Shown here: positions 25,786 through 35,203 of the stretch, piece by piece
How the letters are laid out: each line of letters starts with the position of its first letter
How positions within the stretch are numbered: position 1 is the first letter of the stretch
Assembly: GCA_964521025.1 (NCBI GenBank)
Contig: CAZFPK010000005.1
Span: forward strand, 46,986-110,985
Length of the DNA: 64,000 nt
Origin: DRTC01 sp964521025
GTDB taxonomy: Bacteria > Cloacimonadota > Cloacimonadia > Cloacimonadales > TCS61
Direction of reading: 5' to 3'
Position numbers and translations under genes: made by a program
The notes under the pieces: model-generated
The model's input: only the letters and a program-made list of their open reading frames with translations
The model's database searches: none
What the model was told of the DNA's origin: nothing

Positions 25786-26892
25786 GTGAGTTTTATCAAA
25801 CTTAATAACGAACAAAAAATGATCCACGACGAATTCCGAAAATTCGCTGTCTCGGAAATCGAACCGATCGCAGATGAAATCGAAAAGAACGGAGTTTTCC
25901 CAAAAACGATAGTTGATAAATTAGCGGAACTCGGTTTGTTGGGATTGATCATCCCGGAAAAATACGGTGGAGTAGAATTGGATATGACCAGTCTTTGTAT
26001 TGCAGTCGAAGAGATTTCCAAAATATGTGCTTCGATCGGTACGATCCTGGTTGTGAATAATTGCCTGGTCGCATATCCTCTGCTAAAGTTCGGGGAAGAA
26101 TCTCTCAAGGAAAAATATTTGAACAAACTTGCCGCCGGAGAGATCGGTGGTTTTATCTGCCAACCGGAAATCGATCTTCCGGAAGAAAAAAATGATTTGA
26201 AAATTGAAGGAGAGGTTTTTATATTTTCAGGTCATCGAGAATTTATTTTAAATGGAAATGCTGCTAATTTTTACATATTTCCCATCCAAATAAACAAAAC
26301 CACAAAATATTTTATTTTTGATAAAAATGCTAAAGGATTTTTTTCCAATTCCAAAAATTTACTGGGAATGAGAGCAGCAGGATTTACAGGTGCGGAATTC
26401 CAGGATTTAATCCTGCAGGAAAAAAAATGTTTCTTTACAGATGAAAAAAATATCCAATCTGAAATCCATAATTTCTCCAATATTGGACTTTCTGCTATTT
26501 CATTAGGAATCGCCCAATCTGCTCTCGATACTTCCATAAAATACGCTAAAGAGCGTATCCAGTTCGGAAGACCAATTGCTGAGTTTCCCATGATCAGGGA
26601 AATGCTGACTAATATGAAAATAAAAATCGAGACTACAAGGTTGCTGATCTACGATGTTGCTTCCAGGTTTGACAATAACGAAGATTATTTCGAGCAATCA
26701 AAAATCGCACGTCTGACAGCGAGTGAAACCGGAATTTTCTGCGGATTGAATTCCATCCAGGTTCACGGCGGATACGGTTATATGAAGGATTATCCTTTGG
26801 AAAGATATTTCCGGGATGCAAAAGTAATTCAACTTCTGGAAGCATCTCCACGCATTATGAGAGAAGAAATCGCGAAAGGATTATTAAAATGA
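25786..26892 (+). CDS. Acyl-CoA dehydrogenase family protein, degenerate copy
   Basis: 368 residues, GTG start 4 nt after GGAGG. The N-terminal helical domain ('SFIKLNNEQKMIHDEFRKFAVSEIEPIADEIEKNGVFPK') and C-terminal domain ('QFGRPIAEFPMIREM', 'QVHGGYGYMKDYPLERYFRDAKVI') are normal. The middle is not: the 'TEPNAGSD' FAD/substrate motif of its two neighbours is replaced by 'CQPEIDLPEEKNDL', and the terminal 'YEGTSEIQ' by 'LEASPRIM' (the catalytic-base Glu, E352, is retained). It is therefore an acyl-CoA dehydrogenase relative whose flavin chemistry is doubtful; it may be a subunit or scaffold. It overlaps the next gene by four bases (ATGA). Confidence 0.85.
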   Translation: MSFIKLNNEQKMIHDEFRKFAVSEIEPIADEIEKNGVFPKTIVDKLAELGLLGLIIPEKYGGVELDMTSLCIAVEEISKICASIGTILVVNNCLVAYPLLKFGEESLKEKYLNKLAAGEIGGFICQPEIDLPEEKNDLKIEGEVFIFSGHREFILNGNAANFYIFPIQINKTTKYFIFDKNAKGFFSNSKNLLGMRAAGFTGAEFQDLILQEKKCFFTDEKNIQSEIHNFSNIGLSAISLGIAQSALDTSIKYAKERIQFGRPIAEFPMIREMLTNMKIKIETTRLLIYDVASRFDNNEDYFEQSKIARLTASETGIFCGLNSIQVHGGYGYMKDYPLERYFRDAKVIQLLEASPRIMREEIAKGLLK

Positions 26893-28025
26893 TTTTGAGT
26901 GAACAGCATTTAAAATTCCGGGAAAAGATCAAGAAATTTGCCGAAGAAGTGGTTGCTCCGAGATCCATCGAACTCGATAAAAATGATGAATTCCCTCACG
27001 ACCTGGTGAAGCAGATGGGAGAAATGGGACTTTACGGATTGTGTGTTCCCGAAAAATACGGCGGTTCGGAAGCAGGAGCCCTGATGTATGCGATCGCAGT
27101 CGAGGAGATCAGCCGGGCTTGCGGCTCGACCGGAATTTTCTTCGCCGCTCATACATCGCTTTCAGTTGCTCCGATCTATCTTGCCGGTAACGAAGAACAA
27201 AAACAAAAATGGCTCGTTCCTCTGGCAAAAGGCGAAAAAATCGGTGTTTTCGGATTGACTGAACCAAACGCCGGTAGTGATGCATCCGGAACTCAAACTA
27301 CCTATAAATTGATCGATAATGAATTTGTGATCAATGGAGATAAATGTTTCATCACATCGGGTCATGTAGCAGATATCTTCGTTATTACAGCAACCAAAGA
27401 TCCGGCTTTAGGTTCTCATGGGATTTCTGCTTTTGTCGCAGAAAAAGACACTCCCGGATTTTCTCTCGGAAAAGAAGAAGATAAAATGGGATTACGCGGT
27501 TCGATCACTTCCGAATTGGTCTTTGACGATTGCAAAATCCCAAAAGAAAATTTATTGGGAAAAGAAGGAGACGGATTCAAGATATTTATGCAAACACTCG
27601 ACGGTGGAAGGATTTCAATCGGAGCTCTTGCTCTTGGAATTGCGCAAGCAGCTCTCGATGCAACCGTAAAATTCGTGAAATCAAATTCCGTTTCAGGAAA
27701 ACTTCTCTCCAAACAACAGTCGATCCAATCCTCGATTGCAGAAATCGGAACGGAAATCGAAGCTGCCAGGCTATTAATACATCAAGCAGCAGAACTCAAA
27801 GATGCCGGGAAACCGCACACCAAGCAAGCAGCAATGGGAAAATATTATGCATCGTTGATCGGGATGAAAGCGACCAATAAAGCAATCGAAATACACGGCA
27901 TGCTTGGTCTGACAAAAGATTATCTTGTAGAACGATTCATTCGTGATGAGAAATTAATGGAAATCGGGGAAGGAACTTCGGAAATACAAAAAATCGTGAT
28001 TACCAGGCAGATTTTGGGGAAATAA
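26889..28025 (+). CDS. Acyl-CoA dehydrogenase
   Basis: FAD-dependent alpha,beta-dehydrogenation of an acyl-CoA, passing electrons to Etf. All family marks are present over 378 residues: 'GLTEPNAGSDASG' (FAD/substrate loop), 'FITSGHVADIFVITA', 'MGLRGSITSELVFDD', and the catalytic Glu in 'EIGEGTSEIQKIVI'. Placement beside Etf and the leucine and valine genes suggests isovaleryl-, isobutyryl- or butyryl-CoA as substrate; the specific one cannot be read from the sequence. The start overlaps the upstream stop, so translational coupling is likely. Confidence 0.93.
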   Translation: MILSEQHLKFREKIKKFAEEVVAPRSIELDKNDEFPHDLVKQMGEMGLYGLCVPEKYGGSEAGALMYAIAVEEISRACGSTGIFFAAHTSLSVAPIYLAGNEEQKQKWLVPLAKGEKIGVFGLTEPNAGSDASGTQTTYKLIDNEFVINGDKCFITSGHVADIFVITATKDPALGSHGISAFVAEKDTPGFSLGKEEDKMGLRGSITSELVFDDCKIPKENLLGKEGDGFKIFMQTLDGGRISIGALALGIAQAALDATVKFVKSNSVSGKLLSKQQSIQSSIAEIGTEIEAARLLIHQAAELKDAGKPHTKQAAMGKYYASLIGMKATNKAIEIHGMLGLTKDYLVERFIRDEKLMEIGEGTSEIQKIVITRQILGK

Positions 28026-28176
28026 CACTTTACGAAAATTCCAACGGAATAATTCTTTTATATCTCTTCAGGAGATAATTCAGGAGATAATAATGATTAT
28101 CCGCAAACTTGATTTCCTAAAACAATGATAAAAAAAATAAAACAATGAAAATATTATTTAGGAGGATAAAACTCAA

Positions 28177-29319
28177 ATGAATTTTGATTTATCAAACGAT
28201 CAAAAAATGTTAAAGGAAGAAGTCAGGAAATTTGCAGAAAATGAATTAGCACCCATTGCTCCGGAAATCGATGATTCCGGCGAATTTCCCAAAGAAAGTA
28301 TCAAAAAATTAGCAGATATGGGATTACTCGGAATAATTATCCCGGAAAAATACGGCGGTTCGGAATTCGATTTTGTTTCGCTGGCAATCGCCATCGAAGA
28401 GATTTCACGAGCCTGTGCTTCGACCGGTGTTATTACTGCTGTTAATAATTCGCTCTGTTCATATCCAATCCTGACTTTCGGAACAGAAGAACAAAAGAAG
28501 AAGTATTTACCGTTATTATGTTCCGGGGAGAGAATAGGAGCGATCGGGATTACGGAACCGAATGCCGGTTCTGATGTCGCTGCTATGGAAGCTACTGCAG
28601 TTCTCGAGGGAGATTCCTATATCCTGAACGGAGCAAAAAGATTTATCACAAATGGTACTGCCGGTGGTATTTTCATTGTTTTTGCTTACACTGATAAAAG
28701 TTTGAAACATAAAGGAATTTCTGCTTTCATCGTCGAGCGCGATACACCTGGATTTTCACTTGGAAAACACGAGAATTTAATGGGCATCAGAGCAACCGGA
28801 AACTGTGAATTGATCTTTGAAGACTGTAGAATTCCGAAAGAAAATCTGTTGGGAGAATTAGGTCAGGGATTTTTTATTTGTATGAATACTCTCGATGTTT
28901 CCCGGATCGATATCGGTGCGCAGGCAGTTGGTATTTCTCAAGCAGCTCTGGATGATTCAGTTAAGTATTCCAAAGAAAGAGTTGCTTTTGGAAAACCGAT
29001 CTGCAAACAGGGAATGATCCAGAATATGCTGGCTGAAATGGCAACTAAAATACATACGGCAAGATTACTGGTTTATTATTCAGCCTGGTGCAAAGATGCG
29101 GGAAAAAAGAAATTCACTAAAGAAGCCGCCATGGCAAAATATTATGCTGCTACAATGGCAGTAGATGTAACCAGGAAAGCAGTTCAGATCTATGGAGGCT
29201 ACGGCTACACAAAGGATTATGCTGTAGAAAGATATTACCGGGATGCTAAAATTCTCGAACTTTACGAAGGCACATCGGAAATCCAGAAACTGGTAATCGC
29301 CAGCGAATTGGTAAAATAA
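28177..29319 (+). CDS. Acyl-CoA dehydrogenase
   Basis: 380 residues with the full set of short-chain acyl-CoA dehydrogenase motifs: 'GITEPNAGSDVA', 'FITNGTAGGIFIVFA', 'MGIRATGNCELIFEDC', 'QIYGGYGYTKDYAVERYYRDAK' and catalytic Glu in 'ELYEGTSEIQKLV'. Of the three paralogues in tandem it looks most like butyryl-CoA dehydrogenase (Bcd). ATG follows AGGAGGATAAAACTCAA. A 150-bp gap from the previous dehydrogenase contains a duplicated AGGAGATAAT. Electrons would pass to EtfBA encoded just downstream. Confidence 0.93.
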   Translation: MNFDLSNDQKMLKEEVRKFAENELAPIAPEIDDSGEFPKESIKKLADMGLLGIIIPEKYGGSEFDFVSLAIAIEEISRACASTGVITAVNNSLCSYPILTFGTEEQKKKYLPLLCSGERIGAIGITEPNAGSDVAAMEATAVLEGDSYILNGAKRFITNGTAGGIFIVFAYTDKSLKHKGISAFIVERDTPGFSLGKHENLMGIRATGNCELIFEDCRIPKENLLGELGQGFFICMNTLDVSRIDIGAQAVGISQAALDDSVKYSKERVAFGKPICKQGMIQNMLAEMATKIHTARLLVYYSAWCKDAGKKKFTKEAAMAKYYAATMAVDVTRKAVQIYGGYGYTKDYAVERYYRDAKILELYEGTSEIQKLVIASELVK

Positions 29320-29484
29320 AAAATTCTAAATTGCTAAATGACTAAAAAATACTAAAATCTCGGAATCCAAAAAAGTAAGATATGATAAATTTTTTATTTT
29401 TTTTAGATATTTGATTTTTTAGATATTTTAGATTTTATTTTTTAGAAATTTAGTAATTTAGAATTTTAGAAATTTATATTTTTA
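29320..29484. repeat. AT-rich intercistronic inverted repeat, copy 1
   Basis: The left arm is built of 'CTAAATGACTAAAAAATACTAAAATC', the right arm of 'TTTTTTAGATATTTTAG...ATTTAGTAATTTAGAATTTTAG', which is largely its reverse complement. It ends immediately before the ribosome site of etfB. Related arms occur at 43931, 46202, 46844, 53144, 56821 and 57326. Confidence 0.75.
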
Positions 29485-29494
29485 GGAGGTTATT

Positions 29495-30268
29495 TTGGAT
29501 ATATTAGTTTGTATTAAACGCGTTCCACAAACTGCTGAAGCTGAAGTAAAGATCGACGCAAGCGGTAAAGACATCGAAAAAGACCGTTTAACTTTCGATA
29601 TGAATGAATCCGATACTTATGCTCTGGAAGAAGCAGTTTTGATGAAGGAAAAATTTGGTGGGAATATCACGGTTATTTCTCTGGGAGAAAAAGATACGGA
29701 AGATACTTTGCGCATTGCTCTGGCAAAAGGAGCAGATACTGCTATCAGGATCAAAGCTGAAGATTTCTCTGACATAGATGCTTTCCAAACTTCTCAAATA
29801 CTGCAAACCGTGATCAAAAACTTGAATTACGATATCATCTTCACCGGTTGCATTTCAACAGATGATGCGTATTCACAGATCGGGGTTACACTTGCCGAAT
29901 TGTTGGATATTCCTCACGCAACTCTGGTCGTCAATTTTGATGTGAAGGAAAATCGAGCAGATGTACAGCGAGAATTGGAAGGTGGATTGATCGAACATCT
30001 CGATGTTTCGCTTCCTGCTCTTTTCACGATTCAAACGGGAATTAATGAACCGCGATATGCTTCTTTGATCGCGATCAGGAGAGCAGCTAAAAAGGAAATC
30101 CAGGTTATAGGAAAAGATGAACTACAACCAAACGAATTTTTAGGCAATTCTATTCTCGAAGAATTATTTGTACCTCCGATTTCCAAACAGGTTGAGATTT
30201 TATCGGGAACAGCAGGAGAGTCTGCCGGGAAACTTGCTGGAATTTTCAAAGAAAAAGGTCTGATTTAG
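29495..30268 (+). CDS. etfB: Electron transfer flavoprotein beta subunit
   Basis: 257 residues starting at TTG with AGGAGGTTATT upstream. Marks are 'DILVCIKRVPQTAEAEVKID', 'NESDTYALEEAVLMKEK', 'ALAKGADTAIRI' and 'LPALFTIQTGINEPRYASL'. With EtfA it binds FAD and AMP or a second FAD and takes electrons from acyl-CoA dehydrogenases. Only 8 bp separate it from etfA. The following Hdr-like genes suggest that this Etf feeds an iron-sulfur flavoprotein complex rather than a membrane quinone reductase. Whether it bifurcates cannot be decided from what I can see. Confidence 0.95.
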   Translation: MDILVCIKRVPQTAEAEVKIDASGKDIEKDRLTFDMNESDTYALEEAVLMKEKFGGNITVISLGEKDTEDTLRIALAKGADTAIRIKAEDFSDIDAFQTSQILQTVIKNLNYDIIFTGCISTDDAYSQIGVTLAELLDIPHATLVVNFDVKENRADVQRELEGGLIEHLDVSLPALFTIQTGINEPRYASLIAIRRAAKKEIQVIGKDELQPNEFLGNSILEELFVPPISKQVEILSGTAGESAGKLAGIFKEKGLI

Positions 30269-30276
30269 GAGGAATA

Positions 30277-31248
30277 ATGTCTGATATATTTGTTTTGATC
30301 GAACATCGTCAGGAAGAAATCAGGGATATCAGTTTTGAATTATTAGCAGCTGGCAGGAAACTCGCTGAAAAATATAATTCTAAATTAACTGCTGTAACTC
30401 TCGGTTATCACACGGAAAAAATTGTTGAAAAAATAAAAGACCAAGCCCATCGCATTCTGAATTTCGATAACGAGATTTTCAAAGAATTCAATGCTGAAAC
30501 TTACCAGATCGCACTTTCCGATTTGATCCAAAAAGAAAATCCGTTCCTTTTTCTGACGGGACATACTTCATTCGGGATGGACCTTTGTCCGGCTCTGGCA
30601 ACCCAACTGAAAATTCCATATACAACCGACTGCCTGGATATTGAAATTTCCGATAAAAATTTAAAAGTTATCCGGCAAATGTTCGATGGAAAATTAAATG
30701 CTAAAGTAAGTCTTCGAGAGAATCAATCCTATATTCTAACTGTTCGGGCAGGTTCATTTCCAGCAACAGAAAGTAATCTCGATGCTGAAATATCGAATAT
30801 GGATCCTCCAATTTCCGAACCACCTGATTATCGCAAATTTATAGAGTATATCGAAGCAGTTGCCGGAGATGTGGACATAACCAAATCGGATGTCGTCGTT
30901 GGAATTGGTCGCGGCATCAAAGAGCAGGAGAATTTAGCGATGATCGAAGAATTTGCCGATTCTCTCGGTGGAGTCGTTGCCTGCTCCAGACCGATCGTGG
31001 ATGCGGATTGGCTGCCCAAAGACAGGCAGATCGGTTCTTCAGGTAAAGTTATCAAACCAAAACTTTACATCGCTATCGGAATTTCCGGTGCTTTCCAGCA
31101 TGTTGCTGGCATGAAAAGTGCTGAAACCATAGTTGCTATCAATAAAGATGCAAACGCTCCGATTTTCAATGAAGCCGATTACGGGATAGTGGATGATCTT
31201 TTTAAGGTTGTTCCGGTTTTGAAAGAGAAGATTCTGGAGATTAAGTAA
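30277..31248 (+). CDS. etfA: Electron transfer flavoprotein alpha subunit
   Basis: 323 residues. The C-terminal FAD-binding domain is clear: 'SDVVVGIGRGIK', 'LGGVVACSRPIVDADWLPKDRQIGSSG', 'KPKLYIAIGISGAFQHVAGM', 'IVAINKDANAPIF', 'DYGIVDDLFKVVPVL'. It partners EtfB as the electron acceptor of the dehydrogenases upstream. ATG follows AGGAGGAATA. A damaged copy of its last ~50 bp sits at 31805, on the far side of the Uma2 gene, which shows that the accessory gene was inserted here. Confidence 0.95.
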   Translation: MSDIFVLIEHRQEEIRDISFELLAAGRKLAEKYNSKLTAVTLGYHTEKIVEKIKDQAHRILNFDNEIFKEFNAETYQIALSDLIQKENPFLFLTGHTSFGMDLCPALATQLKIPYTTDCLDIEISDKNLKVIRQMFDGKLNAKVSLRENQSYILTVRAGSFPATESNLDAEISNMDPPISEPPDYRKFIEYIEAVAGDVDITKSDVVVGIGRGIKEQENLAMIEEFADSLGGVVACSRPIVDADWLPKDRQIGSSGKVIKPKLYIAIGISGAFQHVAGMKSAETIVAINKDANAPIFNEADYGIVDDLFKVVPVLKEKILEIK

Positions 31249-31262
31249 TAGTCGGGGATTTG

Positions 31263-31802
31263 ATGCAGGCAGTAAAAATTGATTTTACTCCAAAATATAA
31301 CTACGAGGATTATCAAAAATGGGAAGGAAGATGGGAATTGATCGAAGGAAATGCTTATGCAATGATTCCGTTTCCAATTATCCAACATCAGCAAATCGAT
31401 GGGAAAATCCATTTCCAACTCCTAAAACTTCTGGAAAATTGCCAGAAATGTCAGGTCTTGTTACCCGTCGATTGGAAGATTGATGAAGAAACAGGTGTAC
31501 AACCCGATATTTCGGTTGTATGCGATAAGATCGGAGGAAAATTTCTCGATAAAACTCCGGTTATGATCTTTGAAATTCTTTCTCCCTCGACTGCTTTTAA
31601 AGATAGAACCATCAAATACAAACTTTATGAAATACAGAAGGTCAAATATCATGTGATCATCGATATCCAAGCTCGTTTGGCAGAAGTCTTTCTCTTGGAA
31701 AAAGGAAAGTACAAAAAAATATAAGATGCGAAGGATGATCTGATTCCCTTCGACTTAAATGGTTGTAAGATCGAGTTTGATTTTAGTGAGATTTGGATTT
31801 AG
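31263..31802 (+). pseudogene. Uma2 family (DUF820) endonuclease-like gene with premature stop
   Basis: The Uma2 fold is visible in the 154-aa frame ending at TAA 31722-31724: 'YEDYQKWEGRWELIEGNAYAM', 'QPDISVVCDKI', 'TPVMIFEILSPSTAFKDRTIKYKLYEI', with the PD-(D/E)XK-like Asp, Glu and Lys. The same frame continues past the TAA for 25 more codons to TAG 31800 and encodes 'PFDLNGCKIEFDFSEIW', the usual C-terminus of the family. So a nonsense change removed the last strand. Residues of the catalytic core are all upstream, so activity might persist. It interrupts etfA and hdrA. Start ATG 31263. Confidence 0.78.
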
Positions 31803-31804
31803 GT

Positions 31805-31857
31805 ATGATCTTTTTAAGGTAGTTTCGGTTTAAAGAAAAAATAAAGGAGATGAAATA
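31805..31857 (+). repeat. Partial duplication of the etfA 3' end
   Basis: ATGATCTTTTTAAGGT at 31805 matches 31193-31208 within etfA, and the similarity continues, with small gaps, through the etfA stop region. It cannot encode the peptide because it is frameshifted. It carries the ribosome site for the next gene (AAAGGAGATG). Confidence 0.75.
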
Positions 31858-31861
31858 ATCA

Positions 31862-34800
31862 ATGAAGAAGATCGGTGTTTATATCTGTCATTGCGGCAGG
31901 AACATAGGTGCAACCGTGAATATTCCGGAGGTTATGGAAGAAATCCGTAAACATCCGGAAGTTATAAATTGCGAAGACTACAAATACATGTGTTCCGAAC
32001 CCGGACAAAATCTGATTAAAGAAAAAATCGAAGAACTGGAGTTGAATGGGATCATTGTCGCCTGTTGTTCTCCTTCCCTGCACGAAGAAACTTTCAGGAG
32101 AAATGCGGAATCTATCGGCTTGAATCGTTACCTTTTGGAAATTGCCAATATCAGGGAACAATGCAGCTGGGTTCATACTGATAAAAAACGGGCAACTTTG
32201 AAAGCAACGACAATCATCAAGTCGATTATCGAGAAAGCGAAATTTAATGAAATCCTGGAACCGGTAAAAGTTCCGGTTACTCCCAGAGTTATGGTGATCG
32301 GAGCCGGAATTGCCGGAATTCAGGCTGCTCTCGATATTGCCAATTCGGGATATGAAGTCATCCTTTTAGAGAAGAATTCCTCTATCGGCGGACACATGGC
32401 TCAGCTTTCCGAAACTTTCCCCACTCTCGATTGTTCACAATGTATTCTAACTCCGAAAATGGTCGAAGTCGGGCAGCATAAAAATATCCAACTCTTAACT
32501 TATTCAGAATTAAGTGATATTTCCGGGAATGTCGGAAACTTCAAGGTGCAGATAAAGAAAAAATCAGCATTTGTGGATTGGGAAAAATGCAATGGTTGCA
32601 GCGATTGCGTGGACGCTTGTCCGGTTGGAATTAAAAGCCAATTCAATCTTGGACTTTCCAATAGAACCGCTATTTATCGACCATTTCCGCAAGCAGTTCC
32701 CAATAAATTCGTGATCGATAAAAGAGGAATTTCAGCGTGTAAATTCTCCTGTCCTGCCGGGGTTAATGCTCAAGCTTATATTGCTCTCTGTTCCCAAGGT
32801 AAATTTGAAGAAGCTCTGGCAATCGAGCGCGAGGATAATCCATTTCCCTCGGTTTGCGGACGCGTTTGCACTCATCCCTGCGAACAAGAATGTGAAAGAG
32901 GAAATTTCGATGAAGCAATCAGTATCAGAAGTATAAAAAGATTCATCGCAGATTTTGAAAAAGAACTTCCCGAACCTGAACTTCCATCCAGAAAAAAAGA
33001 AAAGATCGCGATCATCGGTTCGGGTCCTTCCGGTTTGAGCTGTGCTTATCGATTGGCAAATAAAGGTTATTCGACAACAGTTTTTGAAGCATTACCGGTT
33101 GTTGGAGGTTTGCTTGTTACCGGTATTCCGGAATTTAGATTACCACGAAAAAGTTTGCAAAAAGATATCGATTTTATCAAAAGCCGGGGAGTCCGAATCG
33201 AGACAAATCATAAAATAGAAAATCCCGAAGAATTATTAAAACAGGATTTTGCTGCTGTTTATATAGCAACCGGAGCCTGGCTCGAAAGAAAAATGGAAAT
33301 CGAAGGTGAAGAATTAAAAGGAATTTTTTATGGCATTGATTTCCTGCAAAAAGTAAACCTGGAGAAAAAAGTTGAAATCTGTAAAAGAATTGCTGTCATC
33401 GGAGGTGGAAATTCTGCTGTGGATGCGGCACGAACGGCTTTGAGGTTAAATCCTGAAAAAGATGTAACCATTATTTACCGCAGGTCGAGAATGGAAATGC
33501 CGGCAATCGAAGAAGAAATTTTGGAAGCAGAAGAAGAAGGAATTAAAATAAATTACCTGGCAACTCCTGTTAAGTTTATTGGAAAAAATGGAAAACTCGA
33601 TAAAATGGAATGTATCAGGATGAAACTGGGAAAGCCTGATGAATCCGGTCGCCGAAGACCGGTTCCAATCGAAGATTCGGAATTTGTAATTCCCGTGGAT
33701 ACAGTCATAATCTCTATCGGTCAAAAACCGGATACTTCCTATCTACCGGAAAATTCAAACATCAAACTAAATGAGAAATGGGAAAGTTTCCTGGTCGATG
33801 AAGACACATTCCAGACTTCGGTTCCGGGAATTTTTGCCGGTGGTGATGCTGTTACCGGACCTGCGACAGTTATAGATGCAATTGCTCACGGTAAAGAAGC
33901 AGCCATTTCGATCGAGAGATATATTAAAAATGAAGACCTGAAAGCAGGCAGAAAACCTGAACTTAAGAAGGCAGAAAATGTGGAAATGCCCGATTATCTT
34001 TCCAATCTAAAGCGAGTAAAAAATCAATATGTTCAAAGTAAAGACCGTATTTCCAATTTTAATGAAGTTCAAATCGGTCTCACGGAAGAACAGGTGAAAT
34101 CAGAAGCTGCTCGTTGTCTTGCTTGTGGCGGATGTTGTGATTGCCGGGAATGCGAAAAAGTTTGTGAACCGGACGCAATCGTGTATGATATGGAAGATGA
34201 GACAATCGAAGAAGAAGTCGGAGCAGTAATCGTGGCAACCGGTTATGAACTTTATCCCAAAGAAAAATTAATAGAATACGGTTCGGGGAATTACCCGGAT
34301 GTTATTAACGGACTGCAGTTCGAACGACTACTTTCAGCATCCGGTCCCACTGAAGGAGAAATTTTAAGACCTTCGGATAAAAAAATTCCTAAAAGAGTGG
34401 CTTTCATTTCTTGTGCAGGTTCTCGCGATCCCGAATATCATCTTCCCTACTGCTCCAGGATTTGCTGTATGTATAATGTTAAGCACGCTTTTCTTTATAA
34501 AGAGAATGTTCCGGATGGTGAAGCGATCGTGTTCAACATCGATGTCAGAACTTCCGGGAAAGATTACGAAGAATTTTTTACCAGGGCTAAAGACGAAGAA
34601 AATATTCTTTATCTCAGGGGAAAACCATCGAGAATAATTAAAGAAGGAAATGATCTTGTCGTCTGGTCGGTTAATACTTTAACAGGAAAACATATCCGGG
34701 TCAAATGTGATCTGGTTGTACTTTCGACAGCGATTGTTCCTTCATTGGAAGCAACCGAGCTTTCAAAGCAATTAAGAATTCCCGTAAATGTGAATGGAAT

Positions 34801-35203
34801 GTTCAATGAAGTTCATCCGAAATTAAGACCTGTGGAGTCGATAGTTCCGGGATTCTTCCTGGCAGGATGTTGTCATTCACCCAAAGATATTCCGGATTCC
34901 GTTGCTCAAGCATCGGCTGCGGCTTCCAAAGTTCTGGAAATGTTTTCCCAAAAAGAACTTTCTTTAGAACCGTTAATTGCATCTGTTGACGACGAATTAT
35001 GTTCTGCCTGCAGAATCTGCATTTCTGCCTGTCCTTATGAAGCCAGGGAATTCGATGAAGAAAATGATATTGTCGCAGTAAACGAGGTACTTTGTGCTTG
35101 TTGTGGAAGTTGTGTATCTGCCTGTCCTTCGGGTGCATCACAGCAGAAAAATTTGAGTGACAATCAAATCTCAAAAATGGTGGAGGTTATTCTTGAACAA
35201 TAA
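31862..35203 (+). CDS. HdrA-like flavin/FeS oxidoreductase with inserted GltD/NfnB-like NAD(P)H domain
   Basis: 1113 residues. Residues 1-140 are the HdrA N-domain (C9, C11). Residues 142-240 hold the HdrA FAD-binding fold (GAGIAGI at 147). A 4Fe-4S motif lies at C243/C246/C249/C253. Residues ~290-700 are a complete GltD-like insertion: FeS Cys at 293-297 and 332-344, FAD motif GSGPSG at 386, NAD(P) motif 'AVIGGGNSAVDAAR'. HdrA then resumes ('LACGGCCDCRECEKVC', 'FISCAGSRD', 'SRICCMYNVKHA') and two ferredoxin motifs end the protein. HdrA flavins are known electron-bifurcation sites. Here Etf electrons, NAD(P)H and ferredoxin could be linked. The next gene overlaps by 11 bp and encodes the HdrD partner. 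Confidence 0.9.
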   Translation: MKKIGVYICHCGRNIGATVNIPEVMEEIRKHPEVINCEDYKYMCSEPGQNLIKEKIEELELNGIIVACCSPSLHEETFRRNAESIGLNRYLLEIANIREQCSWVHTDKKRATLKATTIIKSIIEKAKFNEILEPVKVPVTPRVMVIGAGIAGIQAALDIANSGYEVILLEKNSSIGGHMAQLSETFPTLDCSQCILTPKMVEVGQHKNIQLLTYSELSDISGNVGNFKVQIKKKSAFVDWEKCNGCSDCVDACPVGIKSQFNLGLSNRTAIYRPFPQAVPNKFVIDKRGISACKFSCPAGVNAQAYIALCSQGKFEEALAIEREDNPFPSVCGRVCTHPCEQECERGNFDEAISIRSIKRFIADFEKELPEPELPSRKKEKIAIIGSGPSGLSCAYRLANKGYSTTVFEALPVVGGLLVTGIPEFRLPRKSLQKDIDFIKSRGVRIETNHKIENPEELLKQDFAAVYIATGAWLERKMEIEGEELKGIFYGIDFLQKVNLEKKVEICKRIAVIGGGNSAVDAARTALRLNPEKDVTIIYRRSRMEMPAIEEEILEAEEEGIKINYLATPVKFIGKNGKLDKMECIRMKLGKPDESGRRRPVPIEDSEFVIPVDTVIISIGQKPDTSYLPENSNIKLNEKWESFLVDEDTFQTSVPGIFAGGDAVTGPATVIDAIAHGKEAAISIERYIKNEDLKAGRKPELKKAENVEMPDYLSNLKRVKNQYVQSKDRISNFNEVQIGLTEEQVKSEAARCLACGGCCDCRECEKVCEPDAIVYDMEDETIEEEVGAVIVATGYELYPKEKLIEYGSGNYPDVINGLQFERLLSASGPTEGEILRPSDKKIPKRVAFISCAGSRDPEYHLPYCSRICCMYNVKHAFLYKENVPDGEAIVFNIDVRTSGKDYEEFFTRAKDEENILYLRGKPSRIIKEGNDLVVWSVNTLTGKHIRVKCDLVVLSTAIVPSLEATELSKQLRIPVNVNGMFNEVHPKLRPVESIVPGFFLAGCCHSPKDIPDSVAQASAAASKVLEMFSQKELSLEPLIASVDDELCSACRICISACPYEAREFDEENDIVAVNEVLCACCGSCVSACPSGASQQKNLSDNQISKMVEVILEQ

